NCBI RefSeq assembly: GCF_018614055.1
Contig: NZ_JAGGPB010000005.1
Location: forward strand, 260,699 to 324,698
Reading direction: 5' to 3'
DNA length: 64,000 nt
Origin: Streptomyces sp. ISL-98
GTDB lineage: Bacteria > Actinomycetota > Actinomycetes > Streptomycetales > Streptomycetaceae
In this document: positions 37,481 through 45,430 of the stretch, piece by piece
Numbering within the stretch: the stretch's first letter is position 1
How the letters are laid out: the number at the start of each line of letters is the position of its first letter
Notes under the pieces: model-generated
What the model saw: only the letters and a program-made list of their open reading frames with translations
The model's database searches: none
Told to the model about the DNA's origin: nothing
Made by a program: the position numbers and the translations under genes

Positions 37481-37924
37481 TCAAGCCAGCCGCTTCGCCA
37501 GGGTGAACTCCGTAACCCCTGGCGGGTAGTTGTCGATCCGGCCGGTTATCTCGTAGCCCAACTTCCGGTAGAAGTCCGGCGCCTGGAAGTCCCACGTCTC
37601 CACGCGGGCGTACCGGCAGTCACGGTCCTCCTGTGCCGTTCGCTCCGCCTGCCTCAGCAGGCGCGAGCCCAGGCCCGTTCCGCGGTGTTCGTCGGATACC
37701 CACAGCAGGCCGATGTGGAGCCAGTGGCCCCAGGTGAAGCCGTCGAGGCCGGCCACCAGTTCGTCGCCGTCGTCCAACGCCCAGAGCTGGAGCGGGATTT
37801 CGTCCTCGGCCGGGGTTCCGTTCAGTGCGGCCATCGCCGGGGAACGGCCCGTGTTCGTGGCTTCGAGTCGCTCCTCCAACACAGAGCGTCGTTCTTTGTC
37901 GACTTCTGTCTCAATGCGAAACAT
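37481..37924 (-). CDS. GNAT-family N-acetyltransferase
   Basis: This 147-residue protein has the acetyl-CoA binding motif SDEHRGTGLGSRLLRQAE (R/Q-x-x-G-x-G/A form), a central beta strand HIGLLWVSDEHR, and the closing FYRKLGYEITGRIDNYPPG. The substrate is unknown. ATG 37924 is preferred, with AAGGTG upstream; the longer frame from 37951 adds MAEVFKVCL. It converges on galK and is divergent from the regulator at 38205. Confidence 0.85.
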   Translation of the reverse strand: MFRIETEVDKERRSVLEERLEATNTGRSPAMAALNGTPAEDEIPLQLWALDDGDELVAGLDGFTWGHWLHIGLLWVSDEHRGTGLGSRLLRQAERTAQEDRDCRYARVETWDFQAPDFYRKLGYEITGRIDNYPPGVTEFTLAKRLA

Positions 37925-38204
37925 GAGGCACACCTTAAACACCTCGGCCAATCAGTTCTGTGAATTACCTTCCGCTCGCCGCCCCCGCCCGTACGCTGAA
38001 GCAGAGCGCCGGTGGGGGCCGGTGCTCTGATCAGGGGGCGAGACAGTCGGGTACGTCGCCCGGGGTGGGGCAGCAGCAGTCAGTGTGCGGCGGCGGCCGC
38101 GTCGTGATTGCGATGACCTCATCTCCGGGCGGCGTGCCCGCTATGGTCGCTCCCCGACCGGGGGTCCGGGGGGATCCTCCGGACAACGCAGCCTGGGGGT
38201 GTCT
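37925..38204. promoter_or_regulatory. Divergent spacer between GNAT gene and LuxR regulator
   Basis: This 280-bp gap has an AT-richer segment near 37925-37965 suited to a - strand promoter and an imperfect hairpin AGAGCGCCGG/CCGGTGCTCT near 38005-38030. I see no gene in it. Confidence 0.3.
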
Positions 38205-38978
38205 GTGGTTCGTATCCGGGTACTGGTGGTGGACGATCACCGCATCTTCGCCGAGTCGCTCGCCGCGGCCCTCGCCGCCGAGCCCGACGTGGAGGTGTCC
38301 GCGGCCGGCAGCGGCCCGGCTGCGCTGCGCTGCCTGGAGCGGGCGGCGGCGGAAAGCCGCAGATTCGACGTCATGCTCATCGATGCCGACCTCGGCAGCA
38401 GCAGCACATCCGGGCTTGTGGCCCGCCCCGTCCATCTGCCCGAACCGGGTGAGGAAGGCCTCGTCGACGGCATCTCGCTGGTGGCGGGCGTCCGTTCGGG
38501 ACAGCCGTCCGTCCGTACGGTCGTACTCGCCGAGAAGGACGATCCCCGCCGCGCCGCCCTCGCCCTCCAGGCCGGGGCCTCCGGCTGGGTCGCCAAGGAC
38601 TGCTCGCTGCAGCGGCTGCTGGCCGTCATCCGCGGCGTACTGCGCGACGAGACGCACCTGCCGCCGGCGCTTCTGACCGGCGTACTGCGGGAGTTGACCG
38701 CAGCCCGCAAGCACCGCACCGAGAGCGAGCGGCTCGTCGAGTCGCTGACGCCGCGCGAGCGGGAGGTGCTGCGCTGCATGGTGGCCGGGCTCGGCCGCAA
38801 AGCGGTCGCCGAGCGGCTCTTCCTCTCCCCGCACACCGTCCGCACGCACATGCAGAACGTGCTGGGGAAGCTCGGCGTGCACTCCACCCTCGCCGCGGTC
38901 GCCCTGGCCAGGCGCGCGGGCGTGGGCCCGGCGGACCTAGCCGGGGATGTTGTCGAACGGGGCGGTCAACTGGCGTAG
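38205..38978 (+). CDS. LuxR-family response regulator with an insertion in the receiver domain
   Basis: This 257-residue protein has a receiver domain (IRVLVVDDHRIFAESLA; phospho-acceptor Asp in FDVMLIDADLG) and a LuxR HTH (LTPREREVLRCMVAGLGRKAVA; SPHTVRTHMQNVLGKLG). Between the acceptor Asp and the next helix lies an extra stretch of about 25 residues ([20 protein letters not shown] and on) not normal for receivers. No kinase gene is adjacent. The start is GTG 38205 or GTG 38199; GGGGG precedes them. The last 42 bases overlap the convergent marR-type gene. Confidence 0.86.
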   Translation: MVRIRVLVVDDHRIFAESLAAALAAEPDVEVSAAGSGPAALRCLERAAAESRRFDVMLIDADLGSSSTSGLVARPVHLPEPGEEGLVDGISLVAGVRSGQPSVRTVVLAEKDDPRRAALALQAGASGWVAKDCSLQRLLAVIRGVLRDETHLPPALLTGVLRELTAARKHRTESERLVESLTPREREVLRCMVAGLGRKAVAERLFLSPHTVRTHMQNVLGKLGVHSTLAAVALARRAGVGPADLAGDVVERGGQLA

Positions 38979-39434
38979 CAGCCCGGCCAGTTCGCCGCGC
39001 TGCGCGCGCGATAGCTCGCCGAGGATCGCCCGCTCCTGCGCGAGCAGCCCGGCCAGTGCCTCGTCGGCACGGTCACGGCCCTCCGCGGTGAGCCGCACCA
39101 GAACACCACGGCGGTCGCTGGGGTCCGGCAGCCGCTCGACGAGGCCCTTCTTCGCGAGCCGGTCGATGCGGTTGGTCATGGTGCCCGAGGTGACCAGCGT
39201 CTGGGTCAGCAACTGGCCCGGCGAGAGCTGATACGGGTCGCCCGCGCGCCGCAGCGACGTCAGTACGTCGAACTCCCACGGCTCCAGCTGATGCTCGGAG
39301 AACGCGATCCGGCGGGCGCGGTCGAGGTGGCGGGCCAGCCTGGAGACACGGCTGAGGACCTCGAGCGGTTCCACGTCGAGGTCGGGGCGCTCGCGGCGCC
39401 ATGCTGCGACCAGTCGGTCGACCTCGTCCTCCAT
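38937..39434 (-). CDS. MarR-family transcriptional regulator
   Basis: This 165-residue winged-helix protein has the dimer helix RLARHLDRARRIAFSEHQLE, HTH PGQLLTQTLVTSGTMTNRID and wing DPSDRRGVLVRLT. The ATG at 39434 (MEDEVDRLV) is chosen; the frame stays open further upstream through the operator array, which is clearly non-coding. It is divergent from the trans-aconitate methyltransferase gene and is likely to repress it and itself through the direct repeats at 39455-39498. Confidence 0.9.
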   Translation of the reverse strand: MEDEVDRLVAAWRRERPDLDVEPLEVLSRVSRLARHLDRARRIAFSEHQLEPWEFDVLTSLRRAGDPYQLSPGQLLTQTLVTSGTMTNRIDRLAKKGLVERLPDPSDRRGVLVRLTAEGRDRADEALAGLLAQERAILGELSRAQRGELAGLLRQLTAPFDNIPG

Positions 39435-39454
39435 AGCGATCAGTGTAGGGGGTC

Positions 39455-39498
39455 TGTCGACATGAAGTCTCTTGGCATCGAGTTTCTTGACATCGAGA
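39455..39498. promoter_or_regulatory. Triple 15-bp-spaced operator array for the MarR regulator
   Basis: Three 14-bp elements start at 39455, 39470 and 39485, exactly 15 bp apart: TGTCGACATGAAGT, TCTTGGCATCGAGT and TCTTGACATCGAGA. The last is a near-palindrome TCTTGA-CA-TCGAGA, the usual form of MarR operators in Streptomyces. The array lies between the two divergent starts (39434 and 39524). Confidence 0.7.
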
Positions 39499-39523
39499 GA
39501 GTTGTCTCGGGAAGCTGTTGAGC

Positions 39524-40312
39524 ATGACCTCACCGACCTGGGACCCGCAGCAGTACCTCCGTCACGCCGGTCACCGCACCCGGCCCTTCGTCGACCTGCT
39601 CGCCCGTATCGACGCCCAACCCGCCCGCATTGCCGACCTCGGCTGCGGCGCCGGCAATGTCACTGCGCTGCTCGCCGACCGCTGGCCCGCCGCCCGTATC
39701 ACCGGGTACGACAACTCCCCGCAGATGCTGGAGCAGGCCGAGCAGTACGTAGGGCCGCTGCTCGACTTCGCGTACGCCGACGCCGCCACTTGGACGCCCG
39801 AAGAGACGTACGACCTGATCGTCTCCAACGCCCTGCTCCAGTGGGTGCCGGGCCATGCCGACCGCTTCCCGGTCTGGCTCGACGCCCTCACCCCCGGCGG
39901 CACCTTCGCCTTCCAAGTGCCCGGAAACTTCACCGCCCCCAGCCACACCATCCTGGCGGACCTGCGCGAATCCCCCCGCTGGCGGGACCGGCTGCGCGGT
40001 GTGGGCGACCGTGCAGGCGCCGTCCTCGAACCGGAGGACTACCTGAACCGGCTCACCGCCCTCGGCTGCGCGGCCGACGTATGGGAGACGACGTACCTTC
40101 AGATCCTCCAGGGCGAGGACCCGGTCCTGGACTGGGTGAAGGGCACCGCCCTGCGCCCGGTCTTCACGGCACTTGCCGACGACCCCGAGGCCCGCGACGC
40201 CTTCACCGCCGAATACGCCACCGCCTTGCGCGCCGCATACCCTGCCGGACCGCACGGCACGGTGTTCCCGTTCCGCCGCATCTTCGCGGTCGCGCGGAAG
40301 GGTGGTGCCTGA
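39524..40312 (+). CDS. tam: Trans-aconitate 2-methyltransferase
   Basis: This 262-residue SAM methyltransferase has motif I IADLGCGAGNVTALLADRWP, GYDNSPQML, SNALLQWVPGHADR and FQVPGNFTAPSH, which together are the Tam family pattern. It methylates trans-aconitate, an inhibitor of the citric acid cycle. The start is ATG 39524, 25 bases after the last operator repeat. Its stop shares a base with the next start (TGATG). Confidence 0.92.
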   Translation: MTSPTWDPQQYLRHAGHRTRPFVDLLARIDAQPARIADLGCGAGNVTALLADRWPAARITGYDNSPQMLEQAEQYVGPLLDFAYADAATWTPEETYDLIVSNALLQWVPGHADRFPVWLDALTPGGTFAFQVPGNFTAPSHTILADLRESPRWRDRLRGVGDRAGAVLEPEDYLNRLTALGCAADVWETTYLQILQGEDPVLDWVKGTALRPVFTALADDPEARDAFTAEYATALRAAYPAGPHGTVFPFRRIFAVARKGGA

Positions 40313-40677
40313 TGCTGGTGGCCGTCGCCCACGTCCAGCTTGCCGCCCCGGCCGGTTCCGAGGACGCGCTGCGCGCGTTCTACGTCGATGCGCTCGGGAT
40401 GGACGAGTTCGCGAAGCCGCCGGTACTTGCGGCCAGGGGAGGGTGCTGGTTCCGGGCCGGGGCGGTCCAGTTGCACCTCGGGATCGAGGCCGGATTCAGG
40501 CCCGCCAGGAAGGCGCACCCCGGACTGCGCGTCACCGGCATCGACGCGTACGCCGCCCGCCTGGAGGCCCACGGCGTACGGATCACCTGGGACGGCAACT
40601 TGCCGGGGCACCGGCGCTTCTATGCCGAGGATCCGGTGGGCAACCGGCTGGAGTTCCTGGAGCCGAGCGTCGCGTGA
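40312..40677 (+). CDS. VOC/glyoxalase-family protein
   Basis: This 121-residue protein has the betaalphabetabetabeta module of the vicinal oxygen chelate family: VAHVQLAAPAGSEDALRAFY, then HLGIEAGFRPARKAH, RRFYAEDPVGNRLEFLEPS. Candidate metal ligands are His 8, His in VQLHLG and the terminal Glu. It is coupled to tam by a TGATG overlap. The substrate is unknown. Confidence 0.86.
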   Translation: MLVAVAHVQLAAPAGSEDALRAFYVDALGMDEFAKPPVLAARGGCWFRAGAVQLHLGIEAGFRPARKAHPGLRVTGIDAYAARLEAHGVRITWDGNLPGHRRFYAEDPVGNRLEFLEPSVA

Positions 40678-40771
40678 GCGGCGGTCGACGCATCATCAAA
40701 TCTTTAACTGGCGCCGCCGACATGCCTCCTTGCTGGGGAAGCGCACGGATCGCCTGTCCGGTTTGCGGGCA

Positions 40772-40808
40772 ATTGCGGCTCATGCCAGTCTGGAGTGACA
40801 GCCGCAAT
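40772..40808 (+). promoter_or_regulatory. 9-bp inverted repeat ahead of the peptide gene
   Basis: ATTGCGGCT (40772-40780) is perfectly inverted at 40800-40808 with a 19-base centre, ending two bases before the SD AAGGAG of the peptide gene. It may be an operator or an mRNA hairpin controlling translation of the cassette. It lies in a 147-bp gap after the VOC gene that must also contain the promoter. Confidence 0.5.
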
Positions 40809-40824
40809 CCAAGGAGATGGTCCC

Positions 40825-41010
40825 ATGATCATGGACCGCACTTCCCCGGTCGAGACGGCCGCACTGACCACCCAGGTGGAGGGCTTGCTGGACTCCGCCG
40901 AACCCGAGGGCGTCTTCCGCGACACGCGTGAGTGCAAGGGTGCCTTCCTGCTTCTCGCACTCCTGCTGGCGTCGCCGCCCACGCCCCGTCCGAAGACGGA
41001 AACCCGGTAG
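40825..41010 (+). CDS. 61-residue peptide, candidate precursor of the cassette
   Basis: The ATG at 40825 has a strong SD (AAGGAGATGG). The 61-residue product begins MIMDRTSPVETAALTTQVEG with a mostly acidic, helix-prone first half, then RECKG with the only Cys (residue 37), then a very hydrophobic run GAFLLLALLLAS and a Pro/Thr/basic tail. This leader-plus-hydrophobic-core outline is compatible with a ribosomal peptide precursor; a small membrane protein is the alternative. The next gene starts 12 bases on, so it is the head of an operon of four larger genes. Confidence 0.65.
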   Translation: MIMDRTSPVETAALTTQVEGLLDSAEPEGVFRDTRECKGAFLLLALLLASPPTPRPKTETR

Positions 41011-41021
41011 AGGGGTTTGCG

Positions 41022-41723
41022 TTGGCTGAACAGGCGCAGGGAGCAGTGCCGCTGAGCGCTGTGATCGCTGATGCCGCAAGCGGAGTCGCCCTTGCCCTCC
41101 AGGGTGAGGGCGATCCGTATGCGCTCTCCCGCATTGTCCGCCAGGGTGACGCCCTGGCGCTGGCCGCGATCCGGGTGCTGGGCGCCGATGCGCTCGCTCC
41201 GTACGCGCTGGACCACCGCGCAGGACCCGGTGGCGAGGACGACCAAGCGGTAGTGCGGCAGGTACTTACCGCATACCCGCCGGGGGTTGACGCCTCCGAT
41301 GTGTCCGTGTGGAGCTACCGCGGGCTGGTCGAGGCCTCGCACGCCTTCCTGCCGGGTGGCGTCGACCGCTTGCCGCAGGCGCCGCAGGCCGGAGCCGCCT
41401 GGGTCTCAGAAGACCCATGGCCAAAGCTTTCTCACCGGGCGTCACAACTGGCTGCGCTCGCCCTCCCCGGACTCGCGCCGGGCCTGGCCGACGGGCTGGC
41501 GGCCCGTACGGACGACCTGGCCCGCGGTTTCGTCCGGGCGGTACGCCGCAGGGACTGGCTGCAGGCCGCCGGTCTCGGCCGCTGGCTGGCCCGGCTGCCG
41601 GACGTGCCGCCGACGCTGGGGCTCGACAACGGGCTGGCGTTCGTCCGCCGGATGAGCGAAGGCGACGCCCGGGTGGCGCTCCATGTCGTGGCCGCACGGC
41701 AGTTCTACGGACGGGGTTGGTGA
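41022..41723 (+). CDS. Unrecognised protein A of the peptide cassette (233 aa)
   Basis: I do not recognise this family. The TTG at 41022 has GAGGGG seven bases upstream and starts right after the peptide gene; other in-frame starts come later and would remove conserved-looking sequence. The protein is Ala/Leu-rich and predicted mostly helical (PLSAVIADAASGVALAL; DALALAAIRVLGADALAPYA; DLARGFVRAVRRRDWLQAA). It has no signal peptide or membrane segment. The stop overlaps the next start (GTGA). Confidence 0.78.
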   Translation: MAEQAQGAVPLSAVIADAASGVALALQGEGDPYALSRIVRQGDALALAAIRVLGADALAPYALDHRAGPGGEDDQAVVRQVLTAYPPGVDASDVSVWSYRGLVEASHAFLPGGVDRLPQAPQAGAAWVSEDPWPKLSHRASQLAALALPGLAPGLADGLAARTDDLARGFVRAVRRRDWLQAAGLGRWLARLPDVPPTLGLDNGLAFVRRMSEGDARVALHVVAARQFYGRGW

Positions 41724-42697
41724 GCGGTGGCCGGGGCGCCCCGGCTCTGCTCGACCGCATGGTCGGCGACAGCCTGGGGTGGCTCGAAGGGGTGCGGGCC
41801 CACTTCACCCTGCCCCCGAACGTGACGACGGACGCCGATCCCAACCTGACCCTCAAACCTCTCGGCGAACTGGCCGAACTGACCCAGTTCGTCAGGACAT
41901 CGAACCCCCGCCGTGACATCCGGGAGGTGGCGGACGGGCTGTTCGCCTTCGCCTGGAACGAGACACGGGACGGTGAGCTGTTCGCGGAGCTGATCCGTGG
42001 CGAACCCCATGCGACGTATCCGGTGGAAATGTACGGGGTCTTCGCACAGGCAGGACTGCGCAACGCCGCCGTGGAGGAGCTGTTGTCCGCCACGACAGGG
42101 CTGCGCAGTTGGCGGGTGGCCCGCGAGGATCACACCCGTACGCTCGGAGTGCTCAACGCCGAGCGTCGGATCGGCCTGCTCCAGCACGCCGACTTCGACG
42201 GTGTGCTGGAGCTGACCGGCCTGGGCCTGATGCCCGAGCCGTGGGCGCTGGACCGCAAGGCGGCGTACGGCATGACCCATGACGTCTTCCACCTCACCGA
42301 CTGGGGTCGCGCCCGCCGACGATTGCCGCAAGCGCACGCCGACTACCTGCGGCTCTGGTTGCCCTCCTGGCTGGAGACCTGGCTGGAGGAGCAACTGTGG
42401 GACCTGGCAGGCGAGTTGCTCGCCGTGACGGCCTGCCTGCCCTCGGCCCCGTACGATCCGGTGGCCTGGCAGCGGCTGGCGGACGCGCAGGCGGACGACG
42501 GCAGCGTGCCCGAGAGGGGCACGGCACCGCCCCCCGGAGACGGCGCCGAAGCCTTCACCGCCTGCTACCACTCCACGCTGGTGACGGCCTTCGCGGGGAC
42601 GCTGGCGCGCATCGCCGCGGACGAGGCCGAGGCCGGGGCGGGATCAGCGCCGGGACCTGAAGCGGAAGCCGAGTACGAAAGCGAGGTGGCCCCGTGA
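41720..42697 (+). CDS. Unrecognised protein B, paralogue of C (325 aa)
   Basis: Starting with GTG 41720 (overlap with A), this protein is helical and soluble. It shares with the next gene the patterns GVLNAERRIGL, MPEPWALDRKAAYGMTHDVF, HLTDWG, LPSWLETW, WDLAGELLAV, ACLP, and STLVTAFA. The T-H-x-V-F-H-L-T motif is the most conserved point and its His residues could bind metal or be catalytic. The C-terminus is Ala/Glu-rich. It may belong to DUF6895, but I give this name from memory only. Confidence 0.8.
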   Translation: MSGGRGAPALLDRMVGDSLGWLEGVRAHFTLPPNVTTDADPNLTLKPLGELAELTQFVRTSNPRRDIREVADGLFAFAWNETRDGELFAELIRGEPHATYPVEMYGVFAQAGLRNAAVEELLSATTGLRSWRVAREDHTRTLGVLNAERRIGLLQHADFDGVLELTGLGLMPEPWALDRKAAYGMTHDVFHLTDWGRARRRLPQAHADYLRLWLPSWLETWLEEQLWDLAGELLAVTACLPSAPYDPVAWQRLADAQADDGSVPERGTAPPPGDGAEAFTACYHSTLVTAFAGTLARIAADEAEAGAGSAPGPEAEAEYESEVAP

Positions 42698-43626
42698 CAG
42701 CCGCAGCCACATCCGCAGCCGCTCCCCCCGCGCTGCTGCACAGTGTCGGGGACCGGGCTCTGACCTGGCTCGACGAGCACCGCGAGTACTTCAGGCTGAC
42801 CCCTGACGACCGCGCCACCGGCAGAGCCGTCGTGGAACGGCTCAAGCCGATCGGGGAGTTGGCCATCAATATGCAGGTGCTCTTCCGGGAGGGCGTGGCG
42901 GGCTCGCGCCAGCACGCGCGCGCCGGGCAACTGCTGGACTTCACCTGGCGGGAGCTGCTGGACGGCGGCAATGTGCTGGCCGAGCTCCAGCACGACGAAC
43001 CGTTCTCCCCCGTACCTCTGGAGATCTACGCGACGTTCCACGAGCTGGGTCTGCGCCATCCGGCACTGGAGTCTGCCGTGGAGGTCAGCCGCCGCACCCT
43101 CACGTGGCCGGCGCTGGACATGGTCCCCAGCCGACGCCTCGGCGTGCTCAACGCCGAACGCAAAATGGGCCTGGTGCCCAGCTCCGACTTCGACGCTGCC
43201 GTGAGCGGTACCTGGCTGGGCAGGCTGCCCGAGCCGTGGACGGTGCAGTTCCACATCGCGTACGACGTCACGCACACCGTCTTCCACCTCACCAACTGGG
43301 GCGCCGCGCCGGACCGTATCCCCCCGGAGATCGCCTCCTACCTCACGCTGTATCTGCCCGCCTGGATGGAGGACTGGGCGAACCTCGAACACTGGGACCT
43401 GCTCGGCGAACTCCTCGTCGTCGACGCGTGCCTGCCACGGCCCACGCTGGACGCGCAGACATGGGAGCGGTACGCCGCCGCCCAGTCCGCATCCGGCGCG
43501 ATGCCCGAACAGCACGGGATGCCGGACGGCGATGCGGCGGAGGTCTTCGATGTCGTCCACCACCCCACCCTGGTGGCCGCGTTCGCCTCCGCGATGGCCA
43601 TCTCCCGCGCCCTGTCGGCCGGCTGA
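42694..43626 (+). CDS. Unrecognised protein C, paralogue of B (310 aa)
   Basis: Starting with GTG 42694 (GTGA overlap with B), this protein repeats the B architecture: GVLNAERKMGL, LPEPWTVQFHIAYDVTHTVF, HLTNWG, LPAWMEDW, WDLLGELLVVDACLP, and HPTLVAAFA. B and C probably arose by duplication and could form a heterodimer. I predict no membrane segment or signal peptide. It ends five bases before the serine hydrolase. Confidence 0.8.
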   Translation: MTAAATSAAAPPALLHSVGDRALTWLDEHREYFRLTPDDRATGRAVVERLKPIGELAINMQVLFREGVAGSRQHARAGQLLDFTWRELLDGGNVLAELQHDEPFSPVPLEIYATFHELGLRHPALESAVEVSRRTLTWPALDMVPSRRLGVLNAERKMGLVPSSDFDAAVSGTWLGRLPEPWTVQFHIAYDVTHTVFHLTNWGAAPDRIPPEIASYLTLYLPAWMEDWANLEHWDLLGELLVVDACLPRPTLDAQTWERYAAAQSASGAMPEQHGMPDGDAAEVFDVVHHPTLVAAFASAMAISRALSAG

Positions 43627-43631
43627 GCCCG

Positions 43632-44708
43632 ATGAGCTCCCTCGCGACCGCCCCCACCACAGCCCAGGAGGACCGCGTCGCGGGCCGCCTCGCCGGCGCA
43701 CTCGCCGCGATCGATGCCCCGGACGTCGTGCTCGCCGTCACCCGTCACGGACGGCGGACCCTCGCCACCGGTGGAACCGCCCTGGCGCCCGCAGAAGTGC
43801 CCGCCGTACCGCGCGACGCGCTGCGCTATGAACTCGGCTCGATCAGCAAGACCTACAGCGTGCTGCTGCTGGCCGCCCTGGCCCGTTCGGGCGCCCTGTC
43901 CCTCGACGATCCGCTCACTGCCCACCTGCCGGGCGGTCTGCCGCTGCGCCACCCCGCCTCACGCCGGATCACGCTCCGCCATCTGGCCACCCATACGGCG
44001 GGACTGCCCCGCATCCCCCGCGATCTGGTGCCCGGCGCCGCGCTGCACCCGTACGCCAACGGCTACGCCGGGTACGGCACCGAACGCTTGCTGCGCGCCT
44101 TCGCCCGTACCCGGCCCCGCCACCGCCCCGGCACCCGCTGGCACTACTCCAACTTCGGGCTGGCCCTGCTGGCCCGCGCGATGTCCGGAGCCACGGGCGC
44201 CGACTACGCCGAGCTGCTGGCCGACCATGTGCTGCGCCCGCTGGGGCTGACCGGTACGACCCTGAACCAGAGCGGCGACACCCGCACCAATGCCACCGGG
44301 CACCGCAGAAACGGCAGCACACCGGTCCCCGGCGTCGAAGGCGGCGCCTTCACCGCCGCAGCCGGCGTACGCTCCACCCCCGGCGACGCGCTCACCTACC
44401 TGGAAGCGCACCTCGCCCCCGAGGCCACACCGCTGCGCCACGCGCTGCGCGACGTCCAGGTCCCGCAATTGCGCCGCGGTCTTCGGCGCCGCGAAACGCA
44501 CACCCTGACCTGGTTCCAGCACCCGGCGCCGGGCGGCCCGCTGCTCTTCCACGCCGGGGCGACCTTCGGCCAGCAGGCATTGCTGGGCTTCCACCCGGCG
44601 TCCGGAACCGCACTGGCCGCGTTCGCGACCCGCCGAGGCGAATTCTGCCGCCTGGTGGGCACCGCCTACGCGCTGCTGTACGCGCTCGCCGCCGACGCCG
44701 CACATTGA
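43632..44708 (+). CDS. Beta-lactamase-fold serine hydrolase of the peptide cassette
   Basis: This 358-residue hydrolase has SxxK in LGSISKTYSVLLLAALA near residue 78, the Tyr-x-Asn motif in WHYSNFGLALLARA and a C-terminal HAGATFGQQALLG (HxG box), so the catalytic set is complete. It shows no signal peptide. Relatives act as DD-peptidases, esterases or peptide cyclases and amidases. Its place as last gene of the cassette suggests it cleaves, cyclises or acylates the peptide product or one of its precursors, which is inference. Confidence 0.87.
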   Translation: MSSLATAPTTAQEDRVAGRLAGALAAIDAPDVVLAVTRHGRRTLATGGTALAPAEVPAVPRDALRYELGSISKTYSVLLLAALARSGALSLDDPLTAHLPGGLPLRHPASRRITLRHLATHTAGLPRIPRDLVPGAALHPYANGYAGYGTERLLRAFARTRPRHRPGTRWHYSNFGLALLARAMSGATGADYAELLADHVLRPLGLTGTTLNQSGDTRTNATGHRRNGSTPVPGVEGGAFTAAAGVRSTPGDALTYLEAHLAPEATPLRHALRDVQVPQLRRGLRRRETHTLTWFQHPAPGGPLLFHAGATFGQQALLGFHPASGTALAAFATRRGEFCRLVGTAYALLYALAADAAH

Positions 44709-44740
44709 GACCCCACACATTGAGACCCTGCCGGGGCGCC

Positions 44741-45430
44741 TCAGTTCTTGCGGTGGCCTATAAGGCGCGGTTTGGGCTCCAGGTTCTCCAGGCCGTGCCA
44801 GCACAGGTTCACCAGATGCGCCGCGACCTCCGCCTTCTTCGGCTTACGGACGTCCAGCCACCACTGGCCCGTCAGCGCGACCATGCCGACCAGCGCCTGG
44901 GCGTACAGCGGAGCCAGCTTCGGGTCGAAGCCGCGGGCCTTGAACTCCAAGCCCAGGATGTCCTCGACCTGCGTGGCGATATCGCTGATCAGCGATGCGA
45001 ACGAGCCCGTCGACTGGGCCACCGGTGAATCGCGGACCAGGATGCGGAAGCCGTCCGTGTACGTCTCGATGTAGTCCAGGAGAGCGAACGCGGCCTGTTC
45101 GAGGAGTTCGCGGGGGTGACCGGCCGTAAGGGCGCCCGTGACCATGTCGAGCAGGCGCCGCATCTCCCGGTCGACCACGACGGCGTACAGGCCCTCCTTG
45201 CCGCCGAAGTGTTCGTACACGACGGGCTTGGAGACGCCGGCCTTCGCCGCGATCTCCTCCACCGACGTGCCTTCGAACCCCTTCTCCGCGAAGAGCGTGC
45301 GGCCGATGTCCAGCAGTTGTTCGCGGCGCTCCTTGCCGGTCATGCGGACGCGGCGCGCCCGTCGGCTGGGGGTGGGCCGGTTCTTCTCGTTGTTCGTACT
45401 ACTGCCGTCGATCGCCACGTTGCCAATCAT
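44741..45430 (-). CDS. TetR-family regulator coupled to the desaturase
   Basis: This 229-residue regulator has an N-terminal HTH (ERREQLLDIGRTLFAEKGFE; KAGVSKPVVYEHFGGKEGLY) after a basic extension, and a helical ligand-binding domain. Its ATG overlaps the desaturase stop (ATGA at 45427-45430), so it is made from the same transcript. A palindrome TACG-GCGT-CGTA sits upstream of the desaturase and is the expected operator. By position it should sense acyl-CoA or unsaturated fatty acid and control membrane fluidity. Confidence 0.9.
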   Translation of the reverse strand: MIGNVAIDGSSTNNEKNRPTPSRRARRVRMTGKERREQLLDIGRTLFAEKGFEGTSVEEIAAKAGVSKPVVYEHFGGKEGLYAVVVDREMRRLLDMVTGALTAGHPRELLEQAAFALLDYIETYTDGFRILVRDSPVAQSTGSFASLISDIATQVEDILGLEFKARGFDPKLAPLYAQALVGMVALTGQWWLDVRKPKKAEVAAHLVNLCWHGLENLEPKPRLIGHRKN

